Assembly (NCBI GenBank): GCA_031772625.1
Contig: CM062811.1
Span: forward strand, 646,426,820 to 646,490,819
Source: Pinus tabuliformis
Lineage: Eukaryota; Streptophyta; Pinopsida; Pinales; Pinaceae
DNA: 64,000 nucleotides
Direction of reading: 5' to 3'
The notes below the pieces were generated by a model. The model did not search any database. It was not told the origin of the DNA and saw only the letters and a list, made by a program, of their open reading frames with translations. Shown in pieces: positions 11,325 to 25,090 of this stretch (its first letter is position 1; every line of letters begins with the position of its first letter). A program made the position numbers and the translations under genes.

Positions 11325-12358
11325 TGTTGGAAAATCAAGGAAATTGTAGATGAAGGTTGATTTTCCTTACTTGATAATTACTCGTGAATTTTGTTGGCTT
11401 CTTATTAAATTCTTTGTGTTATTTTTATTCATCAAGAAATTATCAAAATATAAGCATGAAAATCACAAGAGACAATAAACACAAGATATAGGCTCTGTGC
11501 TAGGGAAAAACTCCATAGCTAGGGGAAAATCGAATAATGCGCTTCTTATAGGATCATATCGAATGAGATTTTCAAGACCAATACCAAGACAAATACCTCC
11601 ATAATATCCTAAATTCATCCCTCTAATCATTGTCACACACTTTCCCTTTAGATATTTGTTTCTCACAGAAAAATTCGTCCTCCCTGTATCTTGTAATTCG
11701 TATACCTCATGATTATTCTCTACATCGCATAATACAATTATTATAGTTCTTTTGTGACACACATTACTATCCTTATTTAACTTGCATTTCTTCATGGAAG
11801 TAGTTCTTCTTTATCTCACGAAGTTGCTCAAGAATAACCTATGTTATTTGCATATCTATTATAGACTTCAAATCTCAGGAGCTTCGTATTATTCTAGCCT
11901 CAGGAATTAACATCTTTTCCTAGATTATATGACATATAAAACTCACATGTTATACTCCAAAGAAACTTGCAAATCCTGCCTTAGAAACTCACTTATCGTA
12001 CTTCAGAACAACCACGAAATTCATCTATTTTGGTGGAGGATTCATGCCAATAAATAGTCATTTGTCACTATGAAGGGTCACATGTGGTCAACAGGTTGAC
12101 CTAACCACCTGGAGGCTCGACTTGGCCTTATGGAGGTAAATTTGACTCTTTTTTATTAAACAAAAATTATTTTCCTTTTTCTTACAAAGAGTCCAAATGG
12201 ACTTTGACTCAAATTTAATTCATTGACTCAATCAAAACCTAGAAGCATGAAGAACATGCTTAACTAAAGAAATAATAATATAAATATTTTTCTTCTTTTT
12301 TCTTTAGTTACAAGTACAAATATAAATATGAAGACCGAACCTAGTTACTTTTCCAACA
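11325..12358 (-). repeat. Element B 3' LTR (left)
   Basis: About 1034 bp, aligning end to end with 31735-32748. On the - strand it begins TGTTGGAAAAGTAACTAGG. Open frames inside it (for example 11463-11795) have no support as genes. Confidence 0.9.
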
Positions 12359-12367
12359 CTCCCTCTT
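12359..12367 (-). other. Element B polypurine tract
   Basis: On the - strand AAGAGGGAG abuts the 3' LTR start, the same motif as in element A. Confidence 0.8.
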
Positions 12368-14682
12368 AACTAGGGAGGCATTAATAATGACTTAATAAGT
12401 CTATCTCATGTTGAAATATTCACATACAGAGGGATCCAGATTGATAAGTATCAATGATGATAATATCATCATAGCCAACATTGTCACATTACCAAGGCCT
12501 TGACAGGTACACTTTATCTATCCACAAGATCAAAGCACAATTCTAGGAGGAATTCCATGGCACACCACACCATGAATCTGAGGTACACACTCCACCTAGG
12601 ATACCTAAAGTATGTCCTCCACCAAACCATTTCCCTCAAGGAAATGTTTATCCATTGGACCATTCTTTATCCAATTCCATGTACTTAACTTAGGATCTCC
12701 ATCCTAATCCATCACAATACATGACTCAAGAATGTTTATTCAAGATGCTTATCCAATCTACCATTCTCCTTATCCATGTCCTTGTACTTGACTTAGGATA
12801 ACAATCCTAATCCATCACAGTCCCTAACGCAAGGAGAACTAGTTTCAAAATTTACTCCCTCTCAACCTGAGAGAAGAAATCCATGCTCAGTCCCTCTCAA
12901 ATAGGGAGAGTGCATCAACAAGCCTTATCATGTGTCAGAAGTACTCATACTTCCCTTACATAAGCTACATGTTATTGTTGTAGATTCCTTAACCAACCCT
13001 CGTATCATTGAGTTTTCTCATCTTGCAACTTCTTGAAGTAGGGCTCCAAATTTTCCTCCTAATAGTCTATGATCCTGCACTTGAGGTCTTAACCTACTGC
13101 ATCCAGAATTGTGTCCATCTCTACTTCCTGCACTGCATTTCTTCCTTCCTTAATGATATACCATAACCCAGTTCCTTCAACTAGTCGATTATCATAGTAC
13201 ACGTTTAGCCAATCTATTATTCAGTCAGCCTTGAACAAAACATGGCTAACCTTTCCAATTAGTATCTATCAGTCAAAGTAGCTTCATAGACTCATATAAT
13301 TCTGCCCTCTAGTTGTTATTCTCATATTTCCAAAATATCCAACTCTTAGGGTCTTCAAATAAACCTTCTTGTCAGTCTTCTAACTGCCTCTTAGATGACT
13401 GTCCCTAGGGTTTCTATACACAACCTTCTAATTTTCCTATTTTTGCATCAAATTGATGGTCCTTAGGGAACCAATCAAACTACCTTTTAATAATGACTTA
13501 GTTGCTCCAAGAGTACCAGCACAACCCACTTGATAGTAAATTTCCACTACTTCACTATCCTTAGGGTTTTCACAAATCTTCCCACACAATAATGAACCAA
13601 CTCTTGCACTCACTGTACAAATAGATTCTTTAAGTTTTCCCTCTTAACAATCTCATATATGAACCTGCATCATTCAACCATATCGAGGGCTTCCTTATAC
13701 CTGCAAAAAACAAAAAAAAAACCTCACAATACACATATCTAGATACCAAATCACTGCTTCTTATAATCTATGAACAATCCACCAAAATTTCAATATTTTT
13801 TCTCTTTCACATCCAGCCTCCCATTTTTTTCTTGTCCACCTATAAATCTATGGAATATTCTTGAGAAATGTGATCCTATCTCAAAGTTACATGTCTTATG
13901 ATTTTTAGGGACTCAACATTCTCTTCCTTGCACATGAACAGGCTGCAATACTTGCCCTCAATATAGACTCTAAGGTTGATTATGTGCACAGATAACTACC
14001 CTAACTAGGGCTTCAGATCCGTAGTCCTAATTCCTTTAGGAAAACTCTTCCTTCCTCATCTTCTTCAACATTGTCTTTCACGTGGCAACCTTCTTCTTGT
14101 TTTCTTGTCATAAGCCTCTTCACTGTCCAATTAATTTGCTACTCTAATCAACCATTATAGGTTAGCTCTACAGTCTCACTAGAACTATGCATATACCATA
14201 TTTAGGTCTAAGATACCTCTCTACTTCTATGTTGTTCCTTGAGGAAAAAATGGCCTCTAATCCACACTCACACAAGCCCTTATGTGATTTCTTAACCAAC
14301 AAATCAAGGCTTCAATACTCCTTTCAAAACTATAGAGATCTATCTCTTAGACGAAAAATAAAATCCTCCTTTAGAGACATGTCATGCCTTCCTCCATGCA
14401 CTAAGATCTAGCAAGTTTAAACGTTGAATTTATGGGACCATATATTGAGGTTATGCACAACTAGATCATGCCATAAATAGGGCATGCCAATCCATAGATC
14501 CATGACCTCCTTGAGCTCAACTAGTCTTCTAGGGGATGCAATCCATCGAGATATTTTTCCTCCAATCTGCACTAACTTGACCCTCTCAAAAATTTGAAAG
14601 AGGCCTTCAAACTTCCACGACTTTCCTCCTTGAGACTGCAACTACCTGAGGTAACATGATCTTCTTGAGAGAGTGATGACGG
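12368..14682 (-). other. Element B interior, left part, no coding recognised
   Basis: About 2.3 kb of non-coding sequence. It holds two further CTCCCTCT-type words, near 12855 and 12895, that look like copies of the purine-tract region. One short frame on the - strand (14417-14641) is discussed under findings. No capsid, protease, integrase or RT motif is visible in any frame. Confidence 0.6.
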
Positions 14683-17044
14683 TGTTGGATACTGCCAACA
14701 TACATGGGATCTCCGTGATATGAGGTCCCAATTAGACCTCACACCATTTGGTGTATGAGTCCCATCTAGAATGCGGCCTGGATATCGTTTACTTAAAGAT
14801 ATGCCTTGGATTTAGCAATTAGCATGAGAGAGAAGCACACATTTTCTTTTGAATGAGCAAGAGAGTGTGCCTTGTGAATGTTTGATTGTAGATGTATTAA
14901 GGTTCTTTCACTGCAGAGGGGAAGTAAAGTGAGCCTCTAAAAGAGAAGTAAAAATATTAACCTAATGGAGACACACACATCAAGAGAAATGATCATCTAA
15001 CATGAAGAGAAAAAGTTCACATAAATGTGATGATCATTACAATCATTACAACACATTTCCAATAAGTTAAGCACCAAAGTCACCGAAATAGTTCAATTAC
15101 TTCAGTACATGTGAAAGCGAACATGAATCATAAACATTCAAAGAGTAGTCTTAAAACATCCACAATCCATGTATGAAAATGTGTTGGCCAAAAGGCTTCA
15201 AGTATTAAGAAAAAGTTCCAAGATACATAAGTACAATGAACATCACTAGCTCCAATAATGGAGCATTAGAGCCACTACTTTCTCCCCAAAAGTACTAACT
15301 CTATATGTCTAATGCCTTGTGGGATAAGCAAAGGTTAAAAGTCCCATGCATGAGTAATGGGGATCCTTTTGTACTTTGAGGAATGACCTTTCACATCCTT
15401 ATGACTCTTGAATTCCACCCTCCTAATGTCGTTAGAACTTCTACAACCTTTGGACTTTAAAATTAATTTTGGAATTACATATGACTCTTGGTATTACATG
15501 TCTTTTGGAATTCCTTGGCTCTTTTGTCCCTACATGACTTTTGGATTTCCAATTATTTATCTTTACAATGATTATATTATTACATCATAACTTCCACATC
15601 ATCATCTAATGAGACATGACAAATCACTATCTTTGATATCTGGGACTCATAGTGACTGATGACATGGATTTTGTTTAATGGGTTACATGACTACCATTCA
15701 TGACTTTTCTCTAAATACAAATTCTGATGGTTGATGACTTCACCCTCCAAAGGATATTTGATATTACAAAGTTTTCAAGGTGCTTCTATCATCAATACTT
15801 CAATGTGTTCTTGGTTCCTTAATGCTTCCTTTATCTACCTTATTTACCTGATATTCTTCATTCAGACTTGCCATGTTGTTCCTAAAATACCTGTAACTAC
15901 AACCAATCATGACAAGGAGCCATCGACCTAAAAATATCCTAGTCTAACATTTTTCATGAAAATTTATGTTCGTGGCTTGACAGTGCACTTGGGAGGAGAA
16001 AGGGTAGATTTTGGTCACAAGGGAACACTTTGAAAAATGAAGGGTTGAATGGAAGAAGCTTCAAGGCTTCGAGATGCACTCATGTGCTCAAGAGAGAGAG
16101 GTAGTAAAGGGAGGGTCCTGGGCACATGTATGAATGATGAAGGGTGAGGGTTCAGGCTTCCCAAGTGCATTTTTCACCCAAGGGAGATAAGGATGGTGCA
16201 TGGAATATAGCTAAAGGCTGAAGGGAGAGGCTTTAGGGCTTCAGAGTTTTCCCATGCACTCAGGAAGGCAAAGGAGAGTGCATGACACATTGTCGAAGGA
16301 TGAAGATTTAGGGCTTCAAAGTGCAAACATGCACTCAAAAGGCCAAGGGGGGTGCAGGTCACCTTGCTGAAGGCTAAAGGTTAAATCTTTGAATCTTCAG
16401 GATGCATTTATGCACTCTAGGAGGGTTCACTTCTTTGAGTCAAAGGAGTGTGCTCAAAGGAAGACTTGGTTTTTTAGGGGTGAAATCCATAACAAGGAAG
16501 GGGAAACATGTTTAAGGAGTGCGCTATGCGCTTTTGGAGGGTGTAGGGTGAAATTCCAAACCATGAAGGATTCTTGATCAAGGCTTAATAATGCATTCAT
16601 GCTCTCCTTTCCTTAATGGGTTCATTTTGCAATCAAAATTTGTCTAAGTTTGGAGGATAGGACGAGGAGAAAACATAATGAGTTTAGACATAAAATCATG
16701 TGTGACACACACTAACTCATCAATAAAACTTAGAAAAGTTTAAACAATGATAGATAGACATCAAAACACCACTTTACATACATTCCCCAAATACAACAAA
16801 TGAAGTATGTGTGACAATGACCAAAAGTATCGTTTTGCAACAACAAAGGTGTTACGACCACGAAATGCACTAGAGATGCTATAATCAATTTGACAACACA
16901 TAAGGATGACCAAGAACACTTGAAACATATTGAATGACTTGAAATGACACTTGAAAACTTAGGAAACACCAGATATGATGGTGAAATAGGATCCAAAATT
17001 TGAATGTAGTGAAATTTTTGGAGGGTGTTGTAGCGGCGACAACA
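14683..17044 (-). repeat. Element T 3' LTR (left)
   Basis: It aligns with 28850-31194 from the TTGGATACT word to the GAGGGTGTTGTAGC word. Open frames within it are shadows without domains. The right boundary may extend to about 17056. Confidence 0.85.
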
Positions 17045-18080
17045 CTTGGCGACACATTGGGCAGGCTTTAGGTTCTTTATTTAGGAATGGATTTTTAGTT
17101 AAAGGGTAAATCCTTCAGGAAGTATTGATTCACCAATTATATTACCTTGACTTCCCCCTTTCGACCCAGTTATATACATAGTACCACACTTTCTTCCAAT
17201 TAATTCAATACACAAAAGATATGCTATGTCACAATTGTTTCAATCGAGGAAAGGGTAATATGTGTGGCGAGTTTATGATATTCAGAGTGTGAGTTTTCAT
17301 CTATGGTGTTCCTCCACTTCCACCAGGCCTAGACAGTACCCCACTGATGTCACTTTAGGGGCACAAACTTTACTTCACTTCTAGAAGGCCTAGACAGTAC
17401 CCTGACGAAGTCACTTGATTCACCTCCTTGCATAAGAAGTCTTTCTCTTCTTTAACCCTTTATTTATTTATTTAGTAAGACTATAATTCGACACTTATTA
17501 TTTTTGATGGGAGGAAGAGGGATATCGACTTATTGAGAGAAGAGGATGTTCCCCTTCAGAGAAGTATTTACATAACCTCTGATATTTATTTGCTTGCTTT
17601 AGATTTTCACCTTATCCTCCCGCTACTAGATTGGACAGGCATTAACACACATGCAGATTCATTCCAAGTTGAGTAGCTTGGATAATAGCATAGGTGTGAA
17701 TCTAATAGGTTCCCTCAAGGTTTACCTTTTGGATTTATCATTTTTTCCATCTAGACTTAGCTCAACCTATGGCATCTTCCGAAAATGAAGAAGAAGAGAA
17801 AACAGATAGTGAAGAATTGTGGTCATCCCATTTCTCTTTTATTCCACCACAACGTCCTATAGATCCATGCACTTTCCACACAAGGTCTTATTTATGTACA
17901 ATGACCAAGAAAAAAAATAATACATGACATGACTAACATGACACACATATGAATAACACTGACGAAAATAAAAGAAAAGTCCAAATTATATAGGGAGCAC
18001 AAATTGTTGGGGAAAAAAAGAAGTAAAACATTTAGTTTCTATTGAAATTATTGTTTCAAATCTCGGTCATTTACGGGAAG
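17045..18080 (-). other. Element T 3' untranslated region
   Basis: About 1 kb between the integrase end and the 3' LTR, with no coding. It includes a duplicated word (see next entry). No clear polypurine tract was recognised at the LTR junction. Confidence 0.55.
17308..17415. repeat. Two-copy imperfect repeat in T, period about 62 bp
   Basis: GGCCTAGACAGTACCC occurs at about 17326 and about 17387, each preceded by a CACTTC word and followed by a GTCACTT word. It is a local duplication in non-coding sequence. Confidence 0.75.
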
Positions 18081-18099
18081 GGGGTCCATCCTCCTTTCT

Positions 18100-19330
18100 A
18101 AGGATTTTAGCTTGAAGGTATATGACTGAGTTTCTCTTCAATGGTAAAAGGGCCAATCCACAGAGATTTGAACTTCGTGTGTTTGCCTTTCTCTTCATGG
18201 GTTTTATCCCACTTCAATACTAGGCCACCCACATATAAATTCTTAGCCCATGCATATTTATTATTGAACCAGAACTTAACACAATTTTTATGGACGACAA
18301 ATCCCTCTTTGGCTTTGAGCCTTTCTTCCTCAAGTTTGAGTAAAGTATCTATCCTTCTCTGAACCAAAAGAAAAGGTCTACCTTAGGACTCTTTGGAGAG
18401 TTGCAAGGTTGGGAGATATAGGTTCGGGGGAAAGATAACATCTTTACCATAAACTAGAAATTATATTGAGGTTTTAAGTGAAGAATTTTGAGTTACACGG
18501 TCAGCCCCTAATGCATTTGTCAAAACTTTGTGCCAGTTCCTTTTCTTAGAGAAAATGGTTTTCTTGATTATGTAGATAATATTTTTATTTGTTGATTCAG
18601 CTAAACCATTTCCCTGTGGGTAATAGTTAGATGCATGCTTTAATACAATCCCATTTTCTAATGTGAATTCATAAAGTTTCAATGATGAAAAATAAGTCAC
18701 ATTATCAAAGACAAGTGATGTTGGAATGCCAAACCTAGTTATAATATTCTTCTTTAAGAAGTGGATGACTTCCTAGTCGTTTACTTATCTTAAGGGAACT
18801 GCTTCTATCCATCGAGTAAAATAATCTATCACTATCAAAATATATCGGTGTTTCTTTGATGAATGTGGAAATATTTCTCCGATAACATCTAGGTCCCACT
18901 GTTGGAATGGTTCCTCGACTACTACTGGTAGTAGTGGGATGACTCACTTTTGATCCTGACCGAATCATCTATGTCAAGATGGGCACTTGCGAACATAAGT
19001 GTGGACATATTTGAATAGAGTGGGCCACTAATAATCAACCTTAATCACCTTCTACATAATTGTATCCCCTGCACAGTGACCACCTTTCAGTCAGTCGCGC
19101 AGTTCTCTAAGTACCTTCTTTATGTCTTGTGGCTCAAGGCACCATAGCAAGACACTGTTGTGGTGCTTTCTGAAAATCACACCATGCACAAGCTGGTAGG
19201 ATAGATATTTTAAGTGAATTTCCCTCTTTTGCTTGTTTGAAAAATGTGTGGGAAAGGTGTCATGCTCTAGAAATTGTTGAATATCGAAACACCATGGCGT
19301 TGTATATGTGGACTAGGGAACATGTTCTAC
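18100..19330 (-). pseudogene. Element T integrase remnant
   Basis: Sense order on the - strand runs from about 19300 to 18107. There is a catalytic-core segment with the YYPQGNGLAEST word at 18461-18700, and then a C-terminal GPFTI segment with WNDK-like and LVLKWDKTHEEKGKH words at 18107-18367. The same words are found in the integrase of element E. Broken. Confidence 0.85.
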
Positions 19331-19351
19331 ATTATAAATGTCTATTTCCTA

Positions 19352-19870
19352 CTACCATCTTGAAAGATCTTGCTTGGGAGAGTCTCTCGCTTCAATTGCA
19401 AGTTGACAGAGGCCATGACCCTTAATGGTATGATTTGTTTTAAACTCCATATCATATTCTTTTAGGAAGGTCATGTAATTTTCCCTCTTCTCACCCACCT
19501 CTTGTTGCAAAAAGATTTTTCTTACTATTGGATGAGGAACAAAAATGATCATGTGAGATTTTAGAAGATAGGACCTGAAGTATTTTACTGCCTTATAAAT
19601 AGCGTACGCTTGTTTATCAATGGCAGGATAATTTAATTCTGACCCCTTTAAGACAACACTCATGAAAGAGATAGGCCGTTCATTTCCTTCAACATCATTT
19701 TGAGTCAATACAACCACAATAGACGAATCTGAAGCAAAGGTATAAAGCAAGAAATATTTTCCATAATCAAGACTGAACAATGCAGGTGCATTGACAATAG
19801 CCTGTTTCATTTGAGAAAAATCATCATTTTCCCTTTGGTACCATTTATAATTCACATCTTTCTTAATCAT
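19352..19870 (-). pseudogene. Element T RNase H remnant (first, RT-linked)
   Basis: The segment APALFSLDYGKYFLLYTFAS, then ERPISFMSVVL and the DKQAYAIYKAVKYFRSYLL word are the Gypsy RNase H region that follows RT. It lines up with 46760-47200 of element E. Confidence 0.85.
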
Positions 19871-19873
19871 CTC

Positions 19874-20700
19874 CTATAAAGGTTTAACTATCTGAGCATA
19901 ATCAAAGATGAATTTTCGTAAGAAATTTATCTTCCCTAAGAAAGATTGCATAACCTTCTTGTTCACTAGGGGAGGGGTCTGAGTAATAGCTTTGACTCTC
20001 TTGGGATCAAATTTATATCTTCTCTTTGCAATGATGTGCCCTAAGAGAGTCCCTTTCGACACACCAAATATGTTTTTCTTCAGATTGAGAGAAATCCCAT
20101 ATTTGTGACCCCGCTCAAATATTTGTTTCAGATAACATACACGATCTGATCTTCTTTTGGAAAACAAAGTTACACCATCCAAATAAATGACTACATTTTG
20201 ATTGATTATGCCTCGAAAAGTGATGTCTATCACTCTTTGAAAAGTAGAACCGACATTAATAATCCTAAACAACATTCTCTTAAAAGAAAGTGTTCCCTAC
20301 TTGGTCCTGAATATAGTTTTGAAATGATCTGGTTCTACCACTAGCACTTGATTGTAACTAGAAAAACCATCCAGTAATGAGAACATCTCAGAACCAGATA
20401 TTGTTTGGAGGATTTGTTCCATGGGTGGAACTAGGAAATTATCTTTATTAGATGCCCGATTGAGATCGTGAAAGTCTACACATAACCTTATCTCACTGGA
20501 CTACTTTCTGACAAGGACCAAATTCAAAACCCAAGTGGAATGTATGACTTTGAAAATGATCCAAGCATCCAACAACTTTCTCAATTCCTTTTGGATTAGG
20601 GGCTCCAGTGTTGGATGAACTTTCCTTAGTTTTTGCTGGAAAGGTTTTACCCCTTCTTTGATGGGAATGACATGCTAGATAATACAAGTATCATATGTCT
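19874..20700 (-). pseudogene. Element T reverse transcriptase remnant
   Basis: Visible Gypsy RT words include INVGSTFQRVID, VVIYLDGVTLFSK (the YLDD-type active-site region), GISLNLKKNIFGV, LLGHIIAK and FLGKINFLRKFI. RT copies the element RNA. The upstream part of the domain is more decayed. Broken. Confidence 0.87.
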
Positions 20701-21039
20701 TTAAGTCATTATATGTCCATGCAAATATATTATGATACTATTTAAATAAAAGAATGAATGCTTGTAATTCTTGTGGAGCACAGCATGTACTGAGATTTAC
20801 ATACTTCATATCTTCTTGAGTTCCTAGATTGACATGTTCAGATGATAACTTCGAGATCTAAGTCTTGGTATTGGTTGGTCCTCTCAATTGGTTTTGCAGT
20901 TCATATAATTTTTCTAGGGACACCACACCTCTAGGCATGGTGTTTCATTTCATTGCATTATATGGCTCCTACAAAGCCTTATCATTCTCATCCTCTTCTA
21001 TGGAATCATCCTTGAACATGTCTGCATTAGCCATAAAAT

Positions 21040-21630
21040 GCAGTATCTGTTAGTCATCATTGAAAACACGAAAATTAATCATGTTATTAGGAACAAATGG
21101 TTTATATGTAATCTCAATGGAAAAAACATTTCTCAATGGCAACATGTTAATGGCTGCATTTGATAATGCATCTGTTGCAACATTTATAAGCCTAGGAATA
21201 GAAATAATATTAAAAGCTTTAAAATAATCAATCGCCATACCTCATGCTATTATTTTTAATATTTGGTGAAATACAGTGGATAATATCCCATACCTGATGA
21301 ATGACCACCTCTCGGTCACAAATTACCTTGAGAAACTCTACCTTTAGGTCAATGGCTTTATTTGGTCCAAGTATAAGCGCTTAATATTCGGAAATGTTAT
21401 TTGTGCACTCAAACTCCAAACAACATGATAGAATATTCTTCTTATTGCATGGGTCTATAAGTATGCAACCAACTCTAGAGCCATCCCACATCTTTGAACC
21501 ATCAAAGTATAAAGTACAAATATCATTAGCTACTACATTGGTTCCTATACTATTATTAATATTACTATGTACATCTATATTACAAGATTCATTTACACCA
21601 GTTGGAGAACAAGGAAGGAGCTCCAACTAT
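21040..21630 (-). pseudogene. Element T additional RNase H-like domain
   Basis: The words CTLYFDGSKMWDGSRVGCIL and ECTNNISEY match the second, archaeal-type RNase H found in Tat-like Gypsy elements. They align with FDGSVNKLGAGAG and CTNNMAEYEA in element E. In both elements the domain lies upstream of RT, between protease and RT. Broken. Confidence 0.8.
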
Positions 21631-21974
21631 GTATCTGGTGGGACATGTGATATATGTGCTTGATAACACTCGTGATCAGTTTCCAAGAAACAATTTCCAA
21701 ATATTAAATCAACAAAAACAAGAGGCTCATTATGGCCCTCAAGTGGTGTCACAGTGTATTTCATGTATGATTCACTCTCCACTTGAATCTGGTTGTTTCT
21801 TCCCTTATATGGAAGCCATAAATGTGACCAATCTGTAGCAAAATACCCCTATAATTTACTAGACCAGTGTCTACTCAGGAGTACGTCATAAGCGTTGGGA
21901 ATTTCCATAATTACAATATTTATACATCAATGTACTCGATGGTTAGATGATAATCAGAAAAGAGAATTCCTAAG

Positions 21975-22610
21975 TTAACCAATAGCTTGGACAAGGGATT
22001 TGTCCAACTGAATGATTTGTGGATCAATTTTATCCCATCTAGCATTAATTTTCTTAGCAACAGATAATGGCATTACATTCACAGATGCACTATAATTGAC
22101 TAAACAATTATGGACGTTATAATTAAAAATTTCAAAAGTTAACAATAATTGAGGGAAGAGAGTGTTAGCATCTGATGTTACAACATTAACCACATATTCA
22201 AGGGAACCAGAAGACTTATCATACACCTTTTTATAGGTAGAAGATTTGTCACCTAGCGAAGGATGTGAAAAGGATTGGACGAGTAGTTCATGTTGGTATG
22301 CTATCTTCGCAACCTCAAAGATGGAAATATTGGCTCGAGATCTCTTCAAATATTCAACTATGCTATAATCAATTGTTTCACTTTTAGCAGGTAGTGTTGA
22401 AGTGTTTGGGGGAGTATATTTTCTTGAAATTTTCATAGTGATGGGCTTACTTTGGTTAAAGGAGGAAGTGTTCTTAGAAGAAGTTTCATTTCCAAACTTA
22501 CTATGTCCATTTTGAGTAGGATTAGCCAGTGGTGAGATCCTTCTTAACAATTTCCCCTTCAATTTTTTCCTCGTCACCTCTTGTTCAGAAATGGTCCCTT
22601 GGCTCCTCAA
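21975..22610 (-). pseudogene. Element T protease region remnant
   Basis: The segment LLTFEIFNYNVHNCLVNYSA followed by SVNVMPLSVAKKINA is the retropepsin-like region of Gypsy elements, with the flap and active-site neighbourhood recognisable. The N-terminal half is a basic, Ser/Thr/Lys-rich linker. Broken. Confidence 0.75.
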
Positions 22611-23101
22611 GTTATACTAACCATTTTGCTACTGAGGGAGGACTCACTTTGAGGTGGTGCTTCATCACTCTTCTTGCCAATAATGAGGATACAATCAAAA
22701 GTGTTCACTGCATGTACAATACCCGTTCTTTCTTTAGCCATTGCAAGTTCTTTTATTTCTTCAATTTTCTCAAACTATTCATCTGCTAGTAAGGTGTCCA
22801 CAATGTGCACAACCAGAGCATTCATGTTGTGGTTCCACTCTGGGCATGTTTTCTCTGAATTATATTCATGGTGGAAAGTGCAATAGTTATCCATTCCCAT
22901 ACATTCAATATTCACCACAACATTTGAACTCTAGGAAGATTTAGTGGGTTGATTGTTGTTGTTGTTATTATTCCTTCGAAATGGAAAATACTTGGGGGAC
23001 TTTCTACTGGTAGAAGTCTTGCTTGACCTTCTTTTTAATTCTGAAACTTCATTGGTAAGTTCTTTTAATGTTTTGGTCAAGCTTTCAATGTCTAATGAAT
23101 A

Positions 23102-23790
23102 TTATTCCTTTGCCTTACTTGAATAAGGTTGAGACTTCCTTTTAGTCTCCTTAGAGTCTTTGGGCTCATCATCCTCAGTAATAAATCTGATAGCACACAA
23201 TTGTTTCTCCACGGTGATTTCTTCTGCAAATTTTAGAGCCAATGTCTCCTTTGCAACTCTTTTGAAAAAAGAGGAAATGTTTGTGGGAAAGGAAACTATA
23301 TAATAATCAATAGTGATTGAATCATGAGGTTGCGTTCCTAGGAGAAACTTGTTCAATATATGACTGAACTTTTGATTGAAGTATTTTGCTTTCTTCTTTT
23401 CCCCCATCTTAGTATTCCCGAGCTCTTTTAATAACATGGCATGAGTGTTGTCATCAACAAATTTCTCCAAAAACAATTTATTAAACTCCCTCCAACCATG
23501 GACTAAATTGATAGGTAGACTGTGGTACAATGTTGCTGCTCTACCTTCTAATGTAAAAGGAAAAATCCTACAATTAACATCATTGTACCTTACCTATAAC
23601 ATCCGTAGATGCATGTAGAAATCATCGATATGATCTTCTACCTTGGTTTTCTTATCTGGATCAAACTTTGATAAGATATTTTCTGGATGTGTGAGCATTT
23701 TATGAAGGTTATCCAGAAGAGAAAGAGGTCTTTGGGCCACCCAGTCTAGGTCCTGGTCGGTCATGTCTTTGTCTCTTGGCTCCTCCTCCT
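23102..23790 (-). pseudogene. Element T gag remnant
   Basis: The words LVHGWREFNKLFLEKF, then KYFNQKFSHILNKF and YYIVSFPTNIS match the retrotransposon gag (capsid) domain of plant Gypsy elements. The N-terminal side is cut off by the insertion of element C and resumes beyond 28339. Confidence 0.8.
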
Positions 23791-24400
23791 TGTTTTAGAA
23801 ATTATGGTGTATATTTGCAACTTCTCATGAAGTTTTAATCAAAATCACAAGACATAAGCCTAAGCTACTGCGAAAGTTAATTCACAATTTAGAACACAAA
23901 TTTCAAAATGTAATAAGAAATAACACACATGCACACAAAGTGTTTTCTAGGGAAAGCAATCTTCTAAAAATCCCAATGCATGCTTGAACTAATCTGATGA
24001 ATAGTGAGGTATTATAATTTCTTTCTCAACTAAGCACAACCTGCAAGTCTTTGCTCGCTGAGAAGCTCTGACCCAGACTTAATCAATTTCTTCCTCTACG
24101 TGAGCCCCTATTTACTTGCATAATTCCTTGAGAAATTAGGCCCCTATTATTTAGTAATTTCTCCAAAATGGATTGCACAATTACTAAGGTTGATCATCTG
24201 AATGCATGCAACACCTATACACTCAAGGCTAGTCTACTACTAATCTTATATTGCATTGGAATCTCCACCACAGTAGGGGAACTCAAATTCTCTGCATGCA
24301 CTAGATATTTTGAGATGATTGATCAGTTAACTGATCAACTATTCCACATGAAGAGTTAACTGGTCAGATTTGATCAGCTGCTCATCACCTATTAAAATCA
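23791..24400 (-). repeat. Element C 3' LTR (left), incomplete
   Basis: It aligns with the first 550 bp or so of 27503-28339, from the TAGAAATTATGG word through CTAGATATTTTG near 24310. It then departs into a stretch with repeated TTAACTG and TGATCAG words before RT sequence begins. Confidence 0.8.
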
Positions 24401-24449
24401 AATCATCAAAATATAATACAATAATAAGCAATTTACCCTCTACCAAGCT

Positions 24450-25090
24450 GTGATAGAGGTTTTCATCTACCAAACTAGTGAGATAGCTATCGATCCTAGT
24501 GTACGAAGCACAAGGTACTTGTTTTTGACCCTACAACACTTGCTTGAGTCTCCACACATGAGACTCTTGATTAAATGTCTCAAAACCTTTTGGTTTCTCA
24601 ATTTACACCTCCTCCTCAATAACTGCATTAAGGAATGTTGTTTTTACATCCATCTAGTAGATCTTCCACCCCATTTGCATACCCAGAGAAAGAATTGATA
24701 TAATGGATGAGTAACTTGCCACGTGAGCAAAATTATCCTCATAGTCAACTCCTTCAACTTGAGAGTACCCCTTGGCCACAAATATGGCCTTATACTTATT
24801 TATGTTTCCATCTACTTCATGCTTAACCTTGAAGATCCATATCGATCCCACTACTAATTTATCTATTGGTCTTGGGACCACTTCCCAAATGATACTCTTT
24901 ATAATGGACTCATATTCCTCTACCATTGCATCAACCCATATATTTTTCTCTATTTCTTCCTCGAAAGAGGATGGCCTAGTCTCTACAATATCAGTCATTA
25001 GAGCCATGTAACCAATGTATTGATCAAGTGACCTTCTTTTCGTATGAAAATTTGAAGGAGCTCCCACATTCTCCCTTGCATCCTGCACAA
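24450..25090 (-). pseudogene. Element C reverse transcriptase remnant (N-terminal part)
   Basis: VDAMVEEYESIIKS, GSIWIFKVKH, AKGYSQVEGVDYEDNFAHVA and YSSIISILSLGMQMGWK are Copia RT words, nearly identical to those in A. The catalytic C-terminal part of the domain is missing through the large deletion in C. Confidence 0.88.

Noticed and set aside
11463-11795. 110-codon - strand frame
   Set aside because: It lies wholly inside the 3' LTR of B and no domain is seen; the partner LTR does not keep the frame.
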